Part shown: piece after piece, positions 1 to 6,319 of the stretch
Layout of the letters: each line of letters opens with the position of its first letter
Numbering within the stretch: position 1 is the first letter of the stretch
From: an uncultured Clostridia bacterium
GTDB taxonomy: Bacteria > Bacillota > Clostridia > Oscillospirales > CAG-272
Direction of reading: 5' to 3'
Length of the DNA: 50,395 nucleotides
NCBI GenBank assembly: GCA_947631245.1
Contig: CANRKP010000010.1
Span: forward strand, 1 to 50,395
The notes under the pieces: generated by a model
Seen by the model: the letters and a program-made list of their open reading frames with translations, nothing else
Databases searched by the model: none
What the model was told of the DNA's origin: nothing
Position numbers and translations under genes: made by a program

Positions 1-76
1 GGTCGACGGAGCCGACCGCTCACGAGATACGCATTATGCCATGATGGGGTGTTTACACAAAATTTGGGATAGAGCC
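1..76. mobile_element. Probable terminus of an IS256-family insertion sequence, rest of the element outside the window
   Basis: Read on the minus strand, the flavoprotein gene changes abruptly at about position 76 into GGCTCTATCCC followed by AAATTTTGTGTAAACACC. IS256-family terminal inverted repeats, as I recall them, have this layout: a short G-rich tip, then an A/T-rich stretch ending in TTGTGTAAA. The 76 bases to the left edge contain no recognisable gene and would be the subterminal region before or after a transposase. Neither transposase nor opposite end is visible, so the family call is inference from the tip sequence and from the way the host reading frame loses its family pattern here. 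Confidence 0.5.
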
Positions 77-200
77 ACGTACCGACGCAGAATTCCTCAA
101 CATCTATGCCTTCGCGGTCGAATACCTTTTTCATCTCTTCGAGCGCCAGTGCGGTGTTCCCGTTTTTGCGCGGGCTGCCGTTTATCATAAGTACCTTCAT
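77..200 (-). pseudogene. Flavodoxin-fold NAD(P)H-dependent FMN reductase, 5' part only
   Basis: The frame begins MKVLMINGSPRKNGNT, the classic flavin-phosphate loop (GSPRKNGNT) of NADPH-dependent FMN reductases and iron-sulfur flavoproteins, followed by the helix ALEEMKKVFDREG and the strand VEEFCVG. The family normally continues with a conserved segment around a CxxC (about residues 45-55); here the translation turns into unrelated residues that remain open to the window edge, matching the apparent insertion-sequence junction at about 76. The start is fixed by overlap with the HxlR gene: its stop TGA (197-199) and this ATG (198-200) form an ATGA, so the two were co-translated. The role would be a small flavin reductase controlled by the adjacent regulator. 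Only about 41 native codons survive, so the gene is probably dead. Confidence 0.65.
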
Positions 201-544
201 CGTTTCTCTCCTGTCTGTTCATTATTTTGTTTGTATTTTTCGCCCCAAGCCTTCATGGCGTCTAAAATCGGTTTGAGGCTCTCCCCCAGTTCAGACAGCG
301 CATACTCCACTCTCGGCGGGACTTCGGGATAAACGGTACGGGTGATGATACCATCCGCCTCCATAGAGCGCAGGCTGTCTGTGAGTACCTTTTGGCTGAT
401 TCCTTCTAGATTCTTTTGAAGCTCATTGAAACGCCACGGGCGCTGGAGCAGATTTCGTATAATCAAAAGCTTCCACTTGTTCCCGATGAGTTGAACCGTA
501 GTTGCTACGGGACATTCGGGGATGAGTTCGGCTTTCGTTTTCAT
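197..544 (-). CDS. HxlR-family winged-helix transcriptional regulator
   Basis: A 115-residue protein, the usual size for HxlR/YodB/HypR regulators. It has the signature Cys11-Pro (ECPVATTVQLIGNKWK), the recognition region RFNELQKNLEGISQKVLT and the wing ending RVEYALSELGESL. Members bind DNA as dimers and often sense quinones, aldehydes or disulfide stress through the N-terminal cysteine; Cys11 is present. It sits divergently from the ACGX-peptide/radical SAM operon and is coupled to the truncated flavin reductase, so it is the obvious local regulator of both directions, which is inference. A near-perfect promoter lies upstream with an inverted repeat over its start point, suggesting autoregulation. 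Start ATG at 544 is preceded by CGGAGGTG. Confidence 0.9.
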   Translation of the reverse strand: MKTKAELIPECPVATTVQLIGNKWKLLIIRNLLQRPWRFNELQKNLEGISQKVLTDSLRSMEADGIITRTVYPEVPPRVEYALSELGESLKPILDAMKAWGEKYKQNNEQTGEKR

Positions 545-567
545 AAAGCACCTCCGTTACATCAGAA

Positions 568-613
568 TGTAATGTTACACTCCTATTATACGGCAGCACA
601 CTTTTAAATGCAA
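568..613 (-). promoter_or_regulatory. hxlR promoter with candidate autoregulatory operator
   Basis: On the minus strand a -35 TTGCAT (608-613) and -10 TATAAT (585-590) are separated by exactly 17 bases. Just downstream, over the expected transcription start, lies the inverted repeat TGTAA-CA-TTACA (568-579), with a further TGTAAC half-site at about 556-561. A palindrome at +1 is a typical repressor position, and the nearest regulator gene is the HxlR protein this promoter drives. Binding is inferred, not shown. Confidence 0.75.
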
Positions 614-692
614 TAGCTTCGGGTGAGTTCACAAAAAAGTTAAAAGTTGATTTTGCCGTAAAGCGCCCCAAACGCCCAAAAGTTACAAAAAG

Positions 693-747
693 GTGCGTAC
701 CGCACAAAAAAGTGCGTACTTGTGCGGAGAAAAAATATCCGTACAAT
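693..747 (+). promoter_or_regulatory. Promoter and repeated operator-like sites of the ACGX/radical SAM operon
   Basis: A weak -35 TTGTGC (720-725) and -10 TACAAT (742-747) are 16 bases apart, placing the start near 754 and a short leader before the peptide gene. Upstream and across the -35 is a cluster of GTGCG/CGCAC half-sites at 693, 701, 712 and 722, including the direct repeat GTGCGTAC at 693-700 and 712-719 and the inverted pair CGCAC-A6-GTGCG. The cluster lies between the divergent HxlR gene and the operon, so HxlR is the likely binder (inference). Confidence 0.6.
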
Positions 748-799
748 GATAGATATAGGAGGCGAAAAGCTCCATAAATCTATGAAGGAGGACACGAAA

Positions 800-1099
800 A
801 TGGCACTTTCTAATCTCGCCGGATGGACTGAGGACAAGGAAGCTTCCGCCTGTGGCGCAGCTTGCGGCGCGGCTGACAAGATCAGTTCCGAAGGAACTGC
901 GGCAGAGGCTCCCGCCGCTTGCGGTGCTGCCGATAAGAGCAGTTCCAAAGGAACTGCAGAAGAAAAGCCGACCGCCTGTGGTTCTGCTTGCGGTGCTGCT
1001 GACAAGCCTGCCGAGACTCCTGCTGCTTGCGGTGCGGCTGACAAACCCGAGGCTTCTGCGGCTTGCGGGACTGCCTGCGGTGCCGGGGACAAGAAGTAA
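800..1099 (+). CDS. ACGX-repeat cysteine-rich peptide, candidate radical SAM substrate
   Basis: A 99-residue, low-complexity peptide starting MALSNLAGWTEDKE and then made of eight ACG(A/S/T) motifs. They alternate as double, single, double, single, double: ACGAACG, AACG, ACGSACG, AACG, AACGTACG, mostly followed by AADK and spaced by acidic/Ala/Pro/Thr linkers. All eight cysteines lie in these motifs. Start 800 is chosen because AAGGAGG (785-791) is optimally spaced; the in-frame ATGs further upstream have no such site. I recall an NCBI-named ACGX system in which such peptides sit beside a dedicated radical SAM/SPASM protein, exactly as here, making this a likely ribosomally made, modified peptide. 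Product and activity are unknown. The repeat leaves several antisense frames open, which are not genes. Confidence 0.85.
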   Translation: MALSNLAGWTEDKEASACGAACGAADKISSEGTAAEAPAACGAADKSSSKGTAEEKPTACGSACGAADKPAETPAACGAADKPEASAACGTACGAGDKK

Positions 1100-1116
1100 C
1101 TTTCCCATCCCAAACC

Positions 1117-1146
1117 GTTCCCGGCGGGAGCAATTCTGCCGGGAAC
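1117..1146 (+). promoter_or_regulatory. Intergenic hairpin between precursor peptide and radical SAM gene
   Basis: GTTCCCGGC (1117-1125) and GCCGGGAAC (1138-1146) form a perfect 9-bp stem with a 12-nt loop. It stands 17 bases after the peptide stop and 49 before the radical SAM start. There is no uridine run after it, so it is not an obvious terminator; it may protect the 3' end of a processed peptide mRNA or damp read-through, giving more precursor than enzyme. That role is inference from its position. Confidence 0.6.
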
Positions 1147-1195
1147 CACGATTATTATTCGGTCAAGCCGATTTACCATAAAGCGAGGACTGACG

Positions 1196-2251
1196 ATGAA
1201 GCAGTATTTTTCTGAAGCGAAGCAATTCTTCGCTTTCCAATGGCATATCACGGACGAGTGCGACCAGCGGTGCAAACACTGTTATATTTTCTCCGGTGAC
1301 AAGTGTCACGAACTCCAAAGCATGACTTGGGCGCAGATGGAGGACACCTTTTTTAACTGTCTTGACTTCTGCGAGGTGTATAGCAGACTGCCATATTTCT
1401 ATCTCACCGGCGGCGATCCCATCCTGCACCCTGATTTCTGGCGGCTGCTGGCTCTCATGAAAGAACACAACATTCCGTTTACCATTATGGGCAACCCGTT
1501 TCATTTAAACGATCAGGTATGCCGGGAAATGAAATACTACGGCTGCGAAAAATACCAGCTCTCCCTTGACGGACTCCATGAGACCCACGATTGGTTCCGC
1601 AAGCCGGGATCGTTTGACTGCACGATAGAGAAGATCGGCTGCATCAACCGCTCCGGGATGCGAAGCGTGATCATGACGACGGTATTGGGAACAAACCGCA
1701 TGGAGGTGCCGGGAATTATCGACGCGGTGGTGGCGGCGGGGGTAAACGTGTTTGCTTTTTCCCGCTATGTCCCCAGCGGCGGCGATCTGGACGCCTCCAT
1801 GACGCCGCAGGAGTATCGTGAGCTGCTGGCGATCTGCGATAAGAAATTCAAAGAGTATGAGGCGGATGGGTGCCCGACTTATTTCAACAAAAAAGATCAT
1901 CTTTGGACGCTCTACGAGTATGGGACGGGAACATTCAAAATACCCGCAGACGCAAAAAAGGGCATGATCTACGGCGGGTGCAACTGCGGCAACTGCCATA
2001 TCACGATTCTGCCCACCGGCGATGTGTACGCCTGCCGCCGCGTTGCGGATAGCAAAGTCGGCAATGTATTCACCGACCGGCTGGCAGATGTTTGGGTATG
2101 TGAGATGGAGCAATACCGGGAATATGACAGCTTCAAGAAATGCGGGAAATGCGAATTGAAAGCATGGTGCCGTGGCTGTCCTGCCGTTGCCAAGGGGACA
2201 AACGGCAGCTTCTATGAGGCGGACCCGCAGTGCTGGAAGGAGATAGTCTGA
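1196..2251 (+). CDS. Radical SAM/SPASM protein of the ACGX system
   Basis: A 351-residue enzyme. Near the N-terminus the radical SAM motif CDQRCKHC supplies Cys22, Cys26 and Cys29 for the SAM-binding [4Fe-4S] cluster, followed by YLTGGDP (the GGE-like SAM motif) and a (beta/alpha) core. The last third is a SPASM domain with auxiliary-cluster cysteines: GGCNCGNC, ILPTGDVYACRR, then CGKCELKAWCRGCP and a final DPQCW. SPASM enzymes such as AlbA, anSME and PqqE modify peptides or proteins, often making thioether or C-C crosslinks. Lying directly downstream of the ACGX peptide, this is the expected maturase; modification at or near the repeat cysteines is inference. The stop overlaps the next start (TGATG), so it is translationally coupled to the nitroreductase. 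RBS GAGGA precedes ATG 1196. Confidence 0.92.
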   Translation: MKQYFSEAKQFFAFQWHITDECDQRCKHCYIFSGDKCHELQSMTWAQMEDTFFNCLDFCEVYSRLPYFYLTGGDPILHPDFWRLLALMKEHNIPFTIMGNPFHLNDQVCREMKYYGCEKYQLSLDGLHETHDWFRKPGSFDCTIEKIGCINRSGMRSVIMTTVLGTNRMEVPGIIDAVVAAGVNVFAFSRYVPSGGDLDASMTPQEYRELLAICDKKFKEYEADGCPTYFNKKDHLWTLYEYGTGTFKIPADAKKGMIYGGCNCGNCHITILPTGDVYACRRVADSKVGNVFTDRLADVWVCEMEQYREYDSFKKCGKCELKAWCRGCPAVAKGTNGSFYEADPQCWKEIV

Positions 2252-2829
2252 TGGAACTTTTAGAGCTTATGAAATACCGCCGTTCTATCCGAAAGTATCA
2301 GGACAGGCAGATTTCCCGTGACGATATGGAGACGATCATCGAGGCAGGAACCTATGCGCCAAACGCCGGAGGCGGTCAGCGCAGTATCATTGTGGGTATC
2401 CGAAATGCGGAGCTTGCGGAGAAGATCGGCAGGCTGAATGTCGCCCGGTTCGACCGTTCAAGGCTGTCCGGCAGTTATGTTTCCGCAGACCAGCCAAGTA
2501 TCATTGACGACCCGACCATAAAAAGCGGGTTCTACGGCGCTCCCGCCGTCTGCATCGTTTTTGCCATGAAAAATTTTCTTTACAGCATCCCGGACGCCTT
2601 TTGCTGTGCCGAAAATATGGTGCTGATGGCAGCGGAGCTTGGCATTTCTTCCTGCATCATCGCAAGAGGTGAGGAAACCTTTGCGGGTGAGATAGGCGCG
2701 GCGCTTCTCCGGGAATGGAATATCCCTGAAAACTATACCTCCCGCTGCTTTGTAACATTGGGATATTGTGATGGTGAATATCCGCAGCCGAAGCTGAGGA
2801 AAGTCTACAGGGCAAAAATCATCGAATGA
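2251..2829 (+). CDS. Nitroreductase-family FMN oxidoreductase
   Basis: About 192 residues, the normal length for the family. It opens MELLELMKYRRSIRKYQDRQ, the standard nitroreductase motif (RRSIRxF/Y) that contacts FMN phosphate, then has APNAGGGQ as the second FMN-contacting loop and a C-terminal LGYCDGEYPQPKLRK. Members use NAD(P)H to reduce nitro, quinone or enamide groups, and some act as dehydrogenases in peptide natural-product pathways. The ATG at 2251 overlaps the radical SAM stop and has AAGGAGA at good spacing; an upstream in-frame GTG (2230) would lie inside the radical SAM gene and is rejected. Its place inside the ACGX operon suggests electron supply or product tailoring, which is inference. 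Confidence 0.88.
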   Translation: MELLELMKYRRSIRKYQDRQISRDDMETIIEAGTYAPNAGGGQRSIIVGIRNAELAEKIGRLNVARFDRSRLSGSYVSADQPSIIDDPTIKSGFYGAPAVCIVFAMKNFLYSIPDAFCCAENMVLMAAELGISSCIIARGEETFAGEIGAALLREWNIPENYTSRCFVTLGYCDGEYPQPKLRKVYRAKIIE

Positions 2830-2839
2830 GGTATTTAGA

Positions 2840-3457
2840 ATGGACGCACAAACTTGTTTGAAGAAATTAGAATATGTCGGCGTACTGGCTTTTGCGACGG
2901 TGGACAAAGACGGCGCACCGCAGATCCGCAATATTTCTGCCATTCACTATGAGGCTGACAGAATGATCTTCTTTACCGCAAAAGGAAAAGCCTTCTGCGA
3001 GGAGCTTCTGACCGACGGGCGCGTACAGGTGCTTGGCTACACCAAGTATAAAGAAATGATTCGCCTGTCCGCAAAGGCGGTTCTCGTCCCGAAGGAGGAA
3101 CAGGAAAAGTGGATCGACACGATTTTTGCGGAGCAGCCCTATCTCTCGAACGTCTATCCCGGCGATACCCGAAAAATGGCGGGGATCGTCTTTGAGATCA
3201 GGGACGCGGAAATCGAATATTTCAATCTCGGCGTCAATCCGATCTTCCGGGAGAGCTACACCATCGGTGCGGGAAACCTCACCCAAAAAGGATATGTCAT
3301 TCTTGATAAATGTATCGGCTGCGGCAGGTGCCTGAAAAACTGTCCGCAGCGGTGCATTGAGCCGGGAAAGCCCTGCCGTATTCAGCAAAACCACTGCTTA
3401 CACTGCGGAAATTGCTTTGCGGTCTGTCCCGTAAAGGCGATAGAAAAACGAGGATAA
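2840..3457 (+). CDS. PNPOx-like flavin-binding protein fused to a 2[4Fe-4S] ferredoxin
   Basis: A 205-residue fusion. Residues 1-130 have the split-barrel pyridoxamine-phosphate-oxidase-like fold (GVLAFATVDKDGAPQIRNI and RVQVLGYTKYKEMIRL), which usually binds FMN. Residues 150-205 are a bacterial ferredoxin with two complete cluster motifs: Cys158-161-164-168 (CIGCGRCLKNCP) and Cys186-189-192-196 (CLHCGNCFAVCP). It should carry electrons between flavin and iron-sulfur centres in the cytosol. The neighbouring radical SAM enzyme needs a one-electron donor, so this is a good candidate for that job (inference). The RBS is weak (GAGGTATTTAGA). Only one base separates its stop from the macrodomain gene. 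Confidence 0.9.
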   Translation: MDAQTCLKKLEYVGVLAFATVDKDGAPQIRNISAIHYEADRMIFFTAKGKAFCEELLTDGRVQVLGYTKYKEMIRLSAKAVLVPKEEQEKWIDTIFAEQPYLSNVYPGDTRKMAGIVFEIRDAEIEYFNLGVNPIFRESYTIGAGNLTQKGYVILDKCIGCGRCLKNCPQRCIEPGKPCRIQQNHCLHCGNCFAVCPVKAIEKRG

Positions 3458-3458
3458 T

Positions 3459-4220
3459 ATGACGCAAAGAGAAAAAAGAGAATTTCTTATTCGGAAGCTG
3501 ATCGATGAACAGCCCCGATATCGGGAACTGAAAGTTCCCTCGGGCGAAGCGGAAGAGAAAAGGCTTCTGCGCTCGCTTATGAACGTGCGCCCGCCGATGC
3601 CGATCGGCGAGGATTTTCTCGCGGTTCAGGACGCGTATCTGCGGGAGGAGACGGCACGAAAGGGCGTCACTGACATATCGGAGCTACGACCCGTTGAGGA
3701 GGGCATATACCTTTGGCAGGGCGACATAACGACGCTTTCGTGCGGCGCTGTCGTGAACGCCGCAAACTCAGGCATGACGGGCTGCTACGTGCCGTGTCAC
3801 GGCTGCATAGACAACGCTATCCACACATACGCGGGTGTGCAGCTCAGGCTCGCGTGCGCGGAAATAATGGAAAGGCAGGGGCATGAAGAGCCTGTCGGAC
3901 GTGCAAAGGTGACGCCCGCATATAATCTGCCGTGCGGCAGCGTTATCCACACGGTCGGCCCCGCCGTTCACGGATATGTGACCGAGGAGGCACGGGAGCA
4001 GCTTGCGTCCTGCTACCGATCGTGCCTGCGCGCGGCGGAGGAGCACGGTATACAAAGCGTTGCTTTCTGCTGCATCTCAACGGGAGAATTTCGCTTCCCG
4101 AATGAGGAGGCTGCGGAGATCGCTGTCCGCACGGTCAGAGAATACAAGGGGAAAACGGAGGTGATATTCAATGTTTGGAAGGACGTCGACCTTGAAATAT
4201 ACAGGCGGCTGCTCGGATGA
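3459..4220 (+). CDS. Zinc-containing macrodomain protein-ADP-ribose hydrolase (SirTM partner)
   Basis: A 253-residue protein with an N-terminal helical extension and a macrodomain from about residue 78. The ADP-ribose loop is GDITTLSCGAVVNAAN (residues 88-103), followed by GCYVPCHGCIDNAIHTYAG, with Cys109, Cys113, His114 and Cys116 in the segment that supplies zinc ligands in the SirTM-linked macrodomains of Staphylococcus and Streptococcus. Those enzymes remove ADP-ribose added by the partner sirtuin to a lipoylated GcvH-L protein. Here GcvH-L and LplA2 are absent; instead the pair follows the radical SAM, nitroreductase and PNPOx-ferredoxin genes. The gene starts two bases after the previous stop and overlaps the sirtuin gene by 50 bases. 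The first ~25 codons look more like the upstream genes in codon style than the remainder does, a weak impression only. Confidence 0.92.
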   Translation: MTQREKREFLIRKLIDEQPRYRELKVPSGEAEEKRLLRSLMNVRPPMPIGEDFLAVQDAYLREETARKGVTDISELRPVEEGIYLWQGDITTLSCGAVVNAANSGMTGCYVPCHGCIDNAIHTYAGVQLRLACAEIMERQGHEEPVGRAKVTPAYNLPCGSVIHTVGPAVHGYVTEEAREQLASCYRSCLRAAEEHGIQSVAFCCISTGEFRFPNEEAAEIAVRTVREYKGKTEVIFNVWKDVDLEIYRRLLG

Positions 4221-5064
4221 GATAGAGGCGCTCGGGGAGGCGCTTGACAAAGCGGACGCCGTCATCGTCGGCGCGGGAGCCGGACTTTCGACCTCGGCGG
4301 GATTTGTGTACGACGGCGAGAGGTTCCGAAAATATTTCTCCGATTTTGCCTCAAAATACGGCTTTTCGGACATGTATTCCGGCGGCTTTTATCCTTACGA
4401 AACAGAGGAGGAGTTCTGGGCATACTGGAGCCGGTATATTTTCATCAACCGCTATATGGACGCGCCGAAGCCCGTATACGAAAACCTGCTTTCGCTCGTC
4501 GGGAAAAAGGACTACTTTGTCATCACGACAAACGTCGACCACTGCTTTCAGAAGGCGGGATTTGACAAAGCACGCCTTTTTTACACGCAGGGGGATTACG
4601 GGCTGTTCCAATGCTCAAAGCCGTGCCGACAAGAAACATTCGATAACGAAGATATCATACGCGAAATGGCGGCGCGCCAGCGCGATATGAAAATTCCGAA
4701 GGAGCTTTTGCCAAGGTGCCCGCACTGTAATAGACCGATGACGATGAATCTGCGCTCGGACGGAAGCTTTGTCGAGGACGAGGGCTGGCACAAAGCCTCT
4801 GTCCGGTACTCGGATTTCATAAGGTCAAGGAAAGGCGGACGCGTTCTTTTCCTTGAGCTCGGCGTCGGCTACAACACCCCGGGCATAATAAAATACCCGT
4901 TTTGGAGCATGACGAACGAAAACCCGAACGCGGTATACGCGTGCGTGAACTTCGGGCAGGCCTTCTGTCCCGACGAGATAAAAGACAGATCGATATGTAT
5001 AAACGGCGATATCGGAGAGGTGCTTTTAAGGTTGAAGAATAAGGAGAGCGGGACCGTACGATGA
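4171..5064 (+). CDS. SirTM-class sirtuin, protein ADP-ribosyltransferase
   Basis: A 297-residue Sir2-fold protein. The NAD-binding motif GAGAGLSTSAG is at residues 34-44 and TTNVDHCF at 119-126 replaces the TQNIDxLH of deacetylase sirtuins, a hallmark of the SirTM class, followed by GDYGLFQCS. Zinc ligands are Cys148, Cys152 and CPHC (Cys183, Cys186). SirTM proteins transfer ADP-ribose from NAD to a lipoylated carrier protein and are tied to oxidative-stress responses; the upstream macrodomain reverses the mark. The start at 4171 lies 50 bases inside the macrodomain gene; no later in-frame ATG would keep the Rossmann start. The target in this organism is unknown because the usual lipoyl-carrier genes are missing nearby. 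Confidence 0.9.
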   Translation: MFGRTSTLKYTGGCSDEIEALGEALDKADAVIVGAGAGLSTSAGFVYDGERFRKYFSDFASKYGFSDMYSGGFYPYETEEEFWAYWSRYIFINRYMDAPKPVYENLLSLVGKKDYFVITTNVDHCFQKAGFDKARLFYTQGDYGLFQCSKPCRQETFDNEDIIREMAARQRDMKIPKELLPRCPHCNRPMTMNLRSDGSFVEDEGWHKASVRYSDFIRSRKGGRVLFLELGVGYNTPGIIKYPFWSMTNENPNAVYACVNFGQAFCPDEIKDRSICINGDIGEVLLRLKNKESGTVR

Positions 5065-5086
5065 GGGTGCGGTCCTCTTTTATTTT
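5051..5086 (+). terminator. Rho-independent terminator overlapping the sirtuin stop
   Basis: GGACCGTAC (5051-5059) pairs with GTGCGGTCC (5067-5075), with one G-U pair, followed by TCTTTTATTTT. The stem includes the last codons and stop of the sirtuin gene and closes the accessory operon. Confidence 0.85.
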
Positions 5087-5128
5087 CTGCCGTAAAACAA
5101 GGGACTTTATTTTTCGGCAAAACCATGA

Positions 5129-5134
5129 TATACT
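5129..5134 (+). promoter_or_regulatory. Possible -10 box for the Bce-type response regulator operon
   Basis: TATACT at 5129-5134 has only a poor -35 (TTTATT) 17 bases upstream. It is the best promoter-like sequence between the sirtuin terminator and the response regulator at 5179; low confidence. Confidence 0.35.
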
Positions 5135-5178
5135 AAGGCATAATGAATTGACAAATGCAACTTTGCCGGGAGGAAGCC

Positions 5179-5850
5179 ATGTATCGGCTGCTCATAGTTG
5201 AAGACGACAGGAGCATTGCGGGCGCAATAACGGAACAGGCCGAAAAGTGGGATCTCGAATGTCGCGCGGTCGAGGATTTCAGAGCCGTGCTCGACGAGTT
5301 TGTGGATTTCGGACCTCATCTCGTACTGCTCGACATCGGTCTGCCCGTCTATAACGGATACCATTGGTGCTGCGAGATAAGAAAAATATCTAAGGTGCCG
5401 ATAATATTCATATCGTCCGCTTCTGACAATATGAATATCGTTATGGCGATGAACATGGGCGCGGACGATTTTATCTCAAAGCCGTTTGACGGGGCGGTGC
5501 TCATCGCGAAAATACAGGCGCTTCTGCGCCGCGTATACGATTACGTCCCCGATTCGCGCCTGCTCTCGCACAGAGGCGCCGTCCTCAATACGGGCGACGA
5601 CACGCTGCAGTATAACGGCGAGGTCATTTCCCTGACAAAAAACGAATACCGCATACTTCTCTGCCTTTTGGAGAACAAGGGAAAGGTCGTCAGCCGCGAG
5701 CGGCTGATGGAGAGGCTTTGGAAAACGCAGCAGTTCATAGACGAAAACACGCTTACGGTCAACATAAACCGCCTTCGCAAAAAGCTCGAGCTGTCTGGAC
5801 TAACCGATTTTATCACGACGAAGGTCGGTCTCGGCTATATAGTCGAGTGA
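5179..5850 (+). CDS. OmpR-family response regulator, BceR type
   Basis: A 223-residue two-domain regulator. The receiver begins LLIVEDD with phospho-acceptor Asp52 (LVLLDIGLP) and a conserved Lys in ISKPFDG; the C-terminal winged helix includes LTKNEYRILLCLLENKG and VNINRLRKKLE. Start 5179 has GGGAGG six bases upstream; the longer frame starting at 5155 lacks a site and adds residues before the first receiver strand. Its partners are the downstream intramembrane-sensing kinase and the ABC pair with a large extracellular permease domain, the composition of BceRS-BceAB modules that detect and resist bacitracin, lantibiotics and similar peptides. The likely target is the promoter before the ATPase gene. 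Confidence 0.9.
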   Translation: MYRLLIVEDDRSIAGAITEQAEKWDLECRAVEDFRAVLDEFVDFGPHLVLLDIGLPVYNGYHWCCEIRKISKVPIIFISSASDNMNIVMAMNMGADDFISKPFDGAVLIAKIQALLRRVYDYVPDSRLLSHRGAVLNTGDDTLQYNGEVISLTKNEYRILLCLLENKGKVVSRERLMERLWKTQQFIDENTLTVNINRLRKKLELSGLTDFITTKVGLGYIVE

Positions 5851-5875
5851 GCGGAATTTTTTATGGGAGGCAAAA

Positions 5876-6319
5876 ATGTTCGACATAGTTACAATGACGG
5901 CGGAGCACAGAGAGAGCGTTCTTTCTATGATGCGGGTGTTTTACAGCTCGCCGGCGCTTCTGACCGACGGCTCGGAGGAGATATACATGCGCGATGTTGA
6001 GGCGTGCCTCGGCGGGGACCCGTGCGTCGAAGGATATGTTTTCGTCGACGACGGTGCGCCCGTCGGTTACGCCATGACGGCGCAAAGCTTTTCGACTGAG
6101 TACGGCAGGCGGTGCGTATGGATAGAGGATATCTACCTTATGCCCGAATACCGCGGGCGCGGGCTTGCCGCGAAGTTTTTCTCGCTCTTAGAAGAGAAGC
6201 AACGAGGCGCGATATTTCGCCTTGAGGTGCAGAAGGACAATGCGCCCGCGATATCGGCGTACAGGAAAAACGGCTTTGACGAGATGACATATATGGAAAT
6301 GAAGAAGATAGTGAAATGA
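5876..6319 (+). CDS. GNAT-family N-acetyltransferase
   Basis: A 147-residue single-domain GNAT: VWIEDIYLMPEYRGRGLAAKFF contains the acetyl-CoA pyrophosphate loop (RGRGLA), followed by the C-terminal LEVQKDNAPAISAYRKNGF. Substrate is unknown; such proteins acetylate amino groups of small molecules or peptides. It is inserted between response regulator and kinase genes that are normally adjacent, overlapping the kinase start by four bases (ATGA), so it is part of the same operon. RBS GGGAGG precedes ATG 5876. Acetylation of an antimicrobial or cell-wall compound would fit the context but is inference. Confidence 0.88.
   Translation: MFDIVTMTAEHRESVLSMMRVFYSSPALLTDGSEEIYMRDVEACLGGDPCVEGYVFVDDGAPVGYAMTAQSFSTEYGRRCVWIEDIYLMPEYRGRGLAAKFFSLLEEKQRGAIFRLEVQKDNAPAISAYRKNGFDEMTYMEMKKIVK

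Noticed and set aside
640..1275. Long antisense frames over the ACGX peptide (about 210 and 140 codons)
   Set aside because: The codon-level repeat of the peptide gene keeps other frames open; these frames lack ribosome sites and family similarity.
5155..5178. Upstream in-frame ATG for the Bce-type regulator
   Set aside because: It adds eight residues before the first receiver strand and lacks a ribosome site, while GGGAGG precedes 5179.
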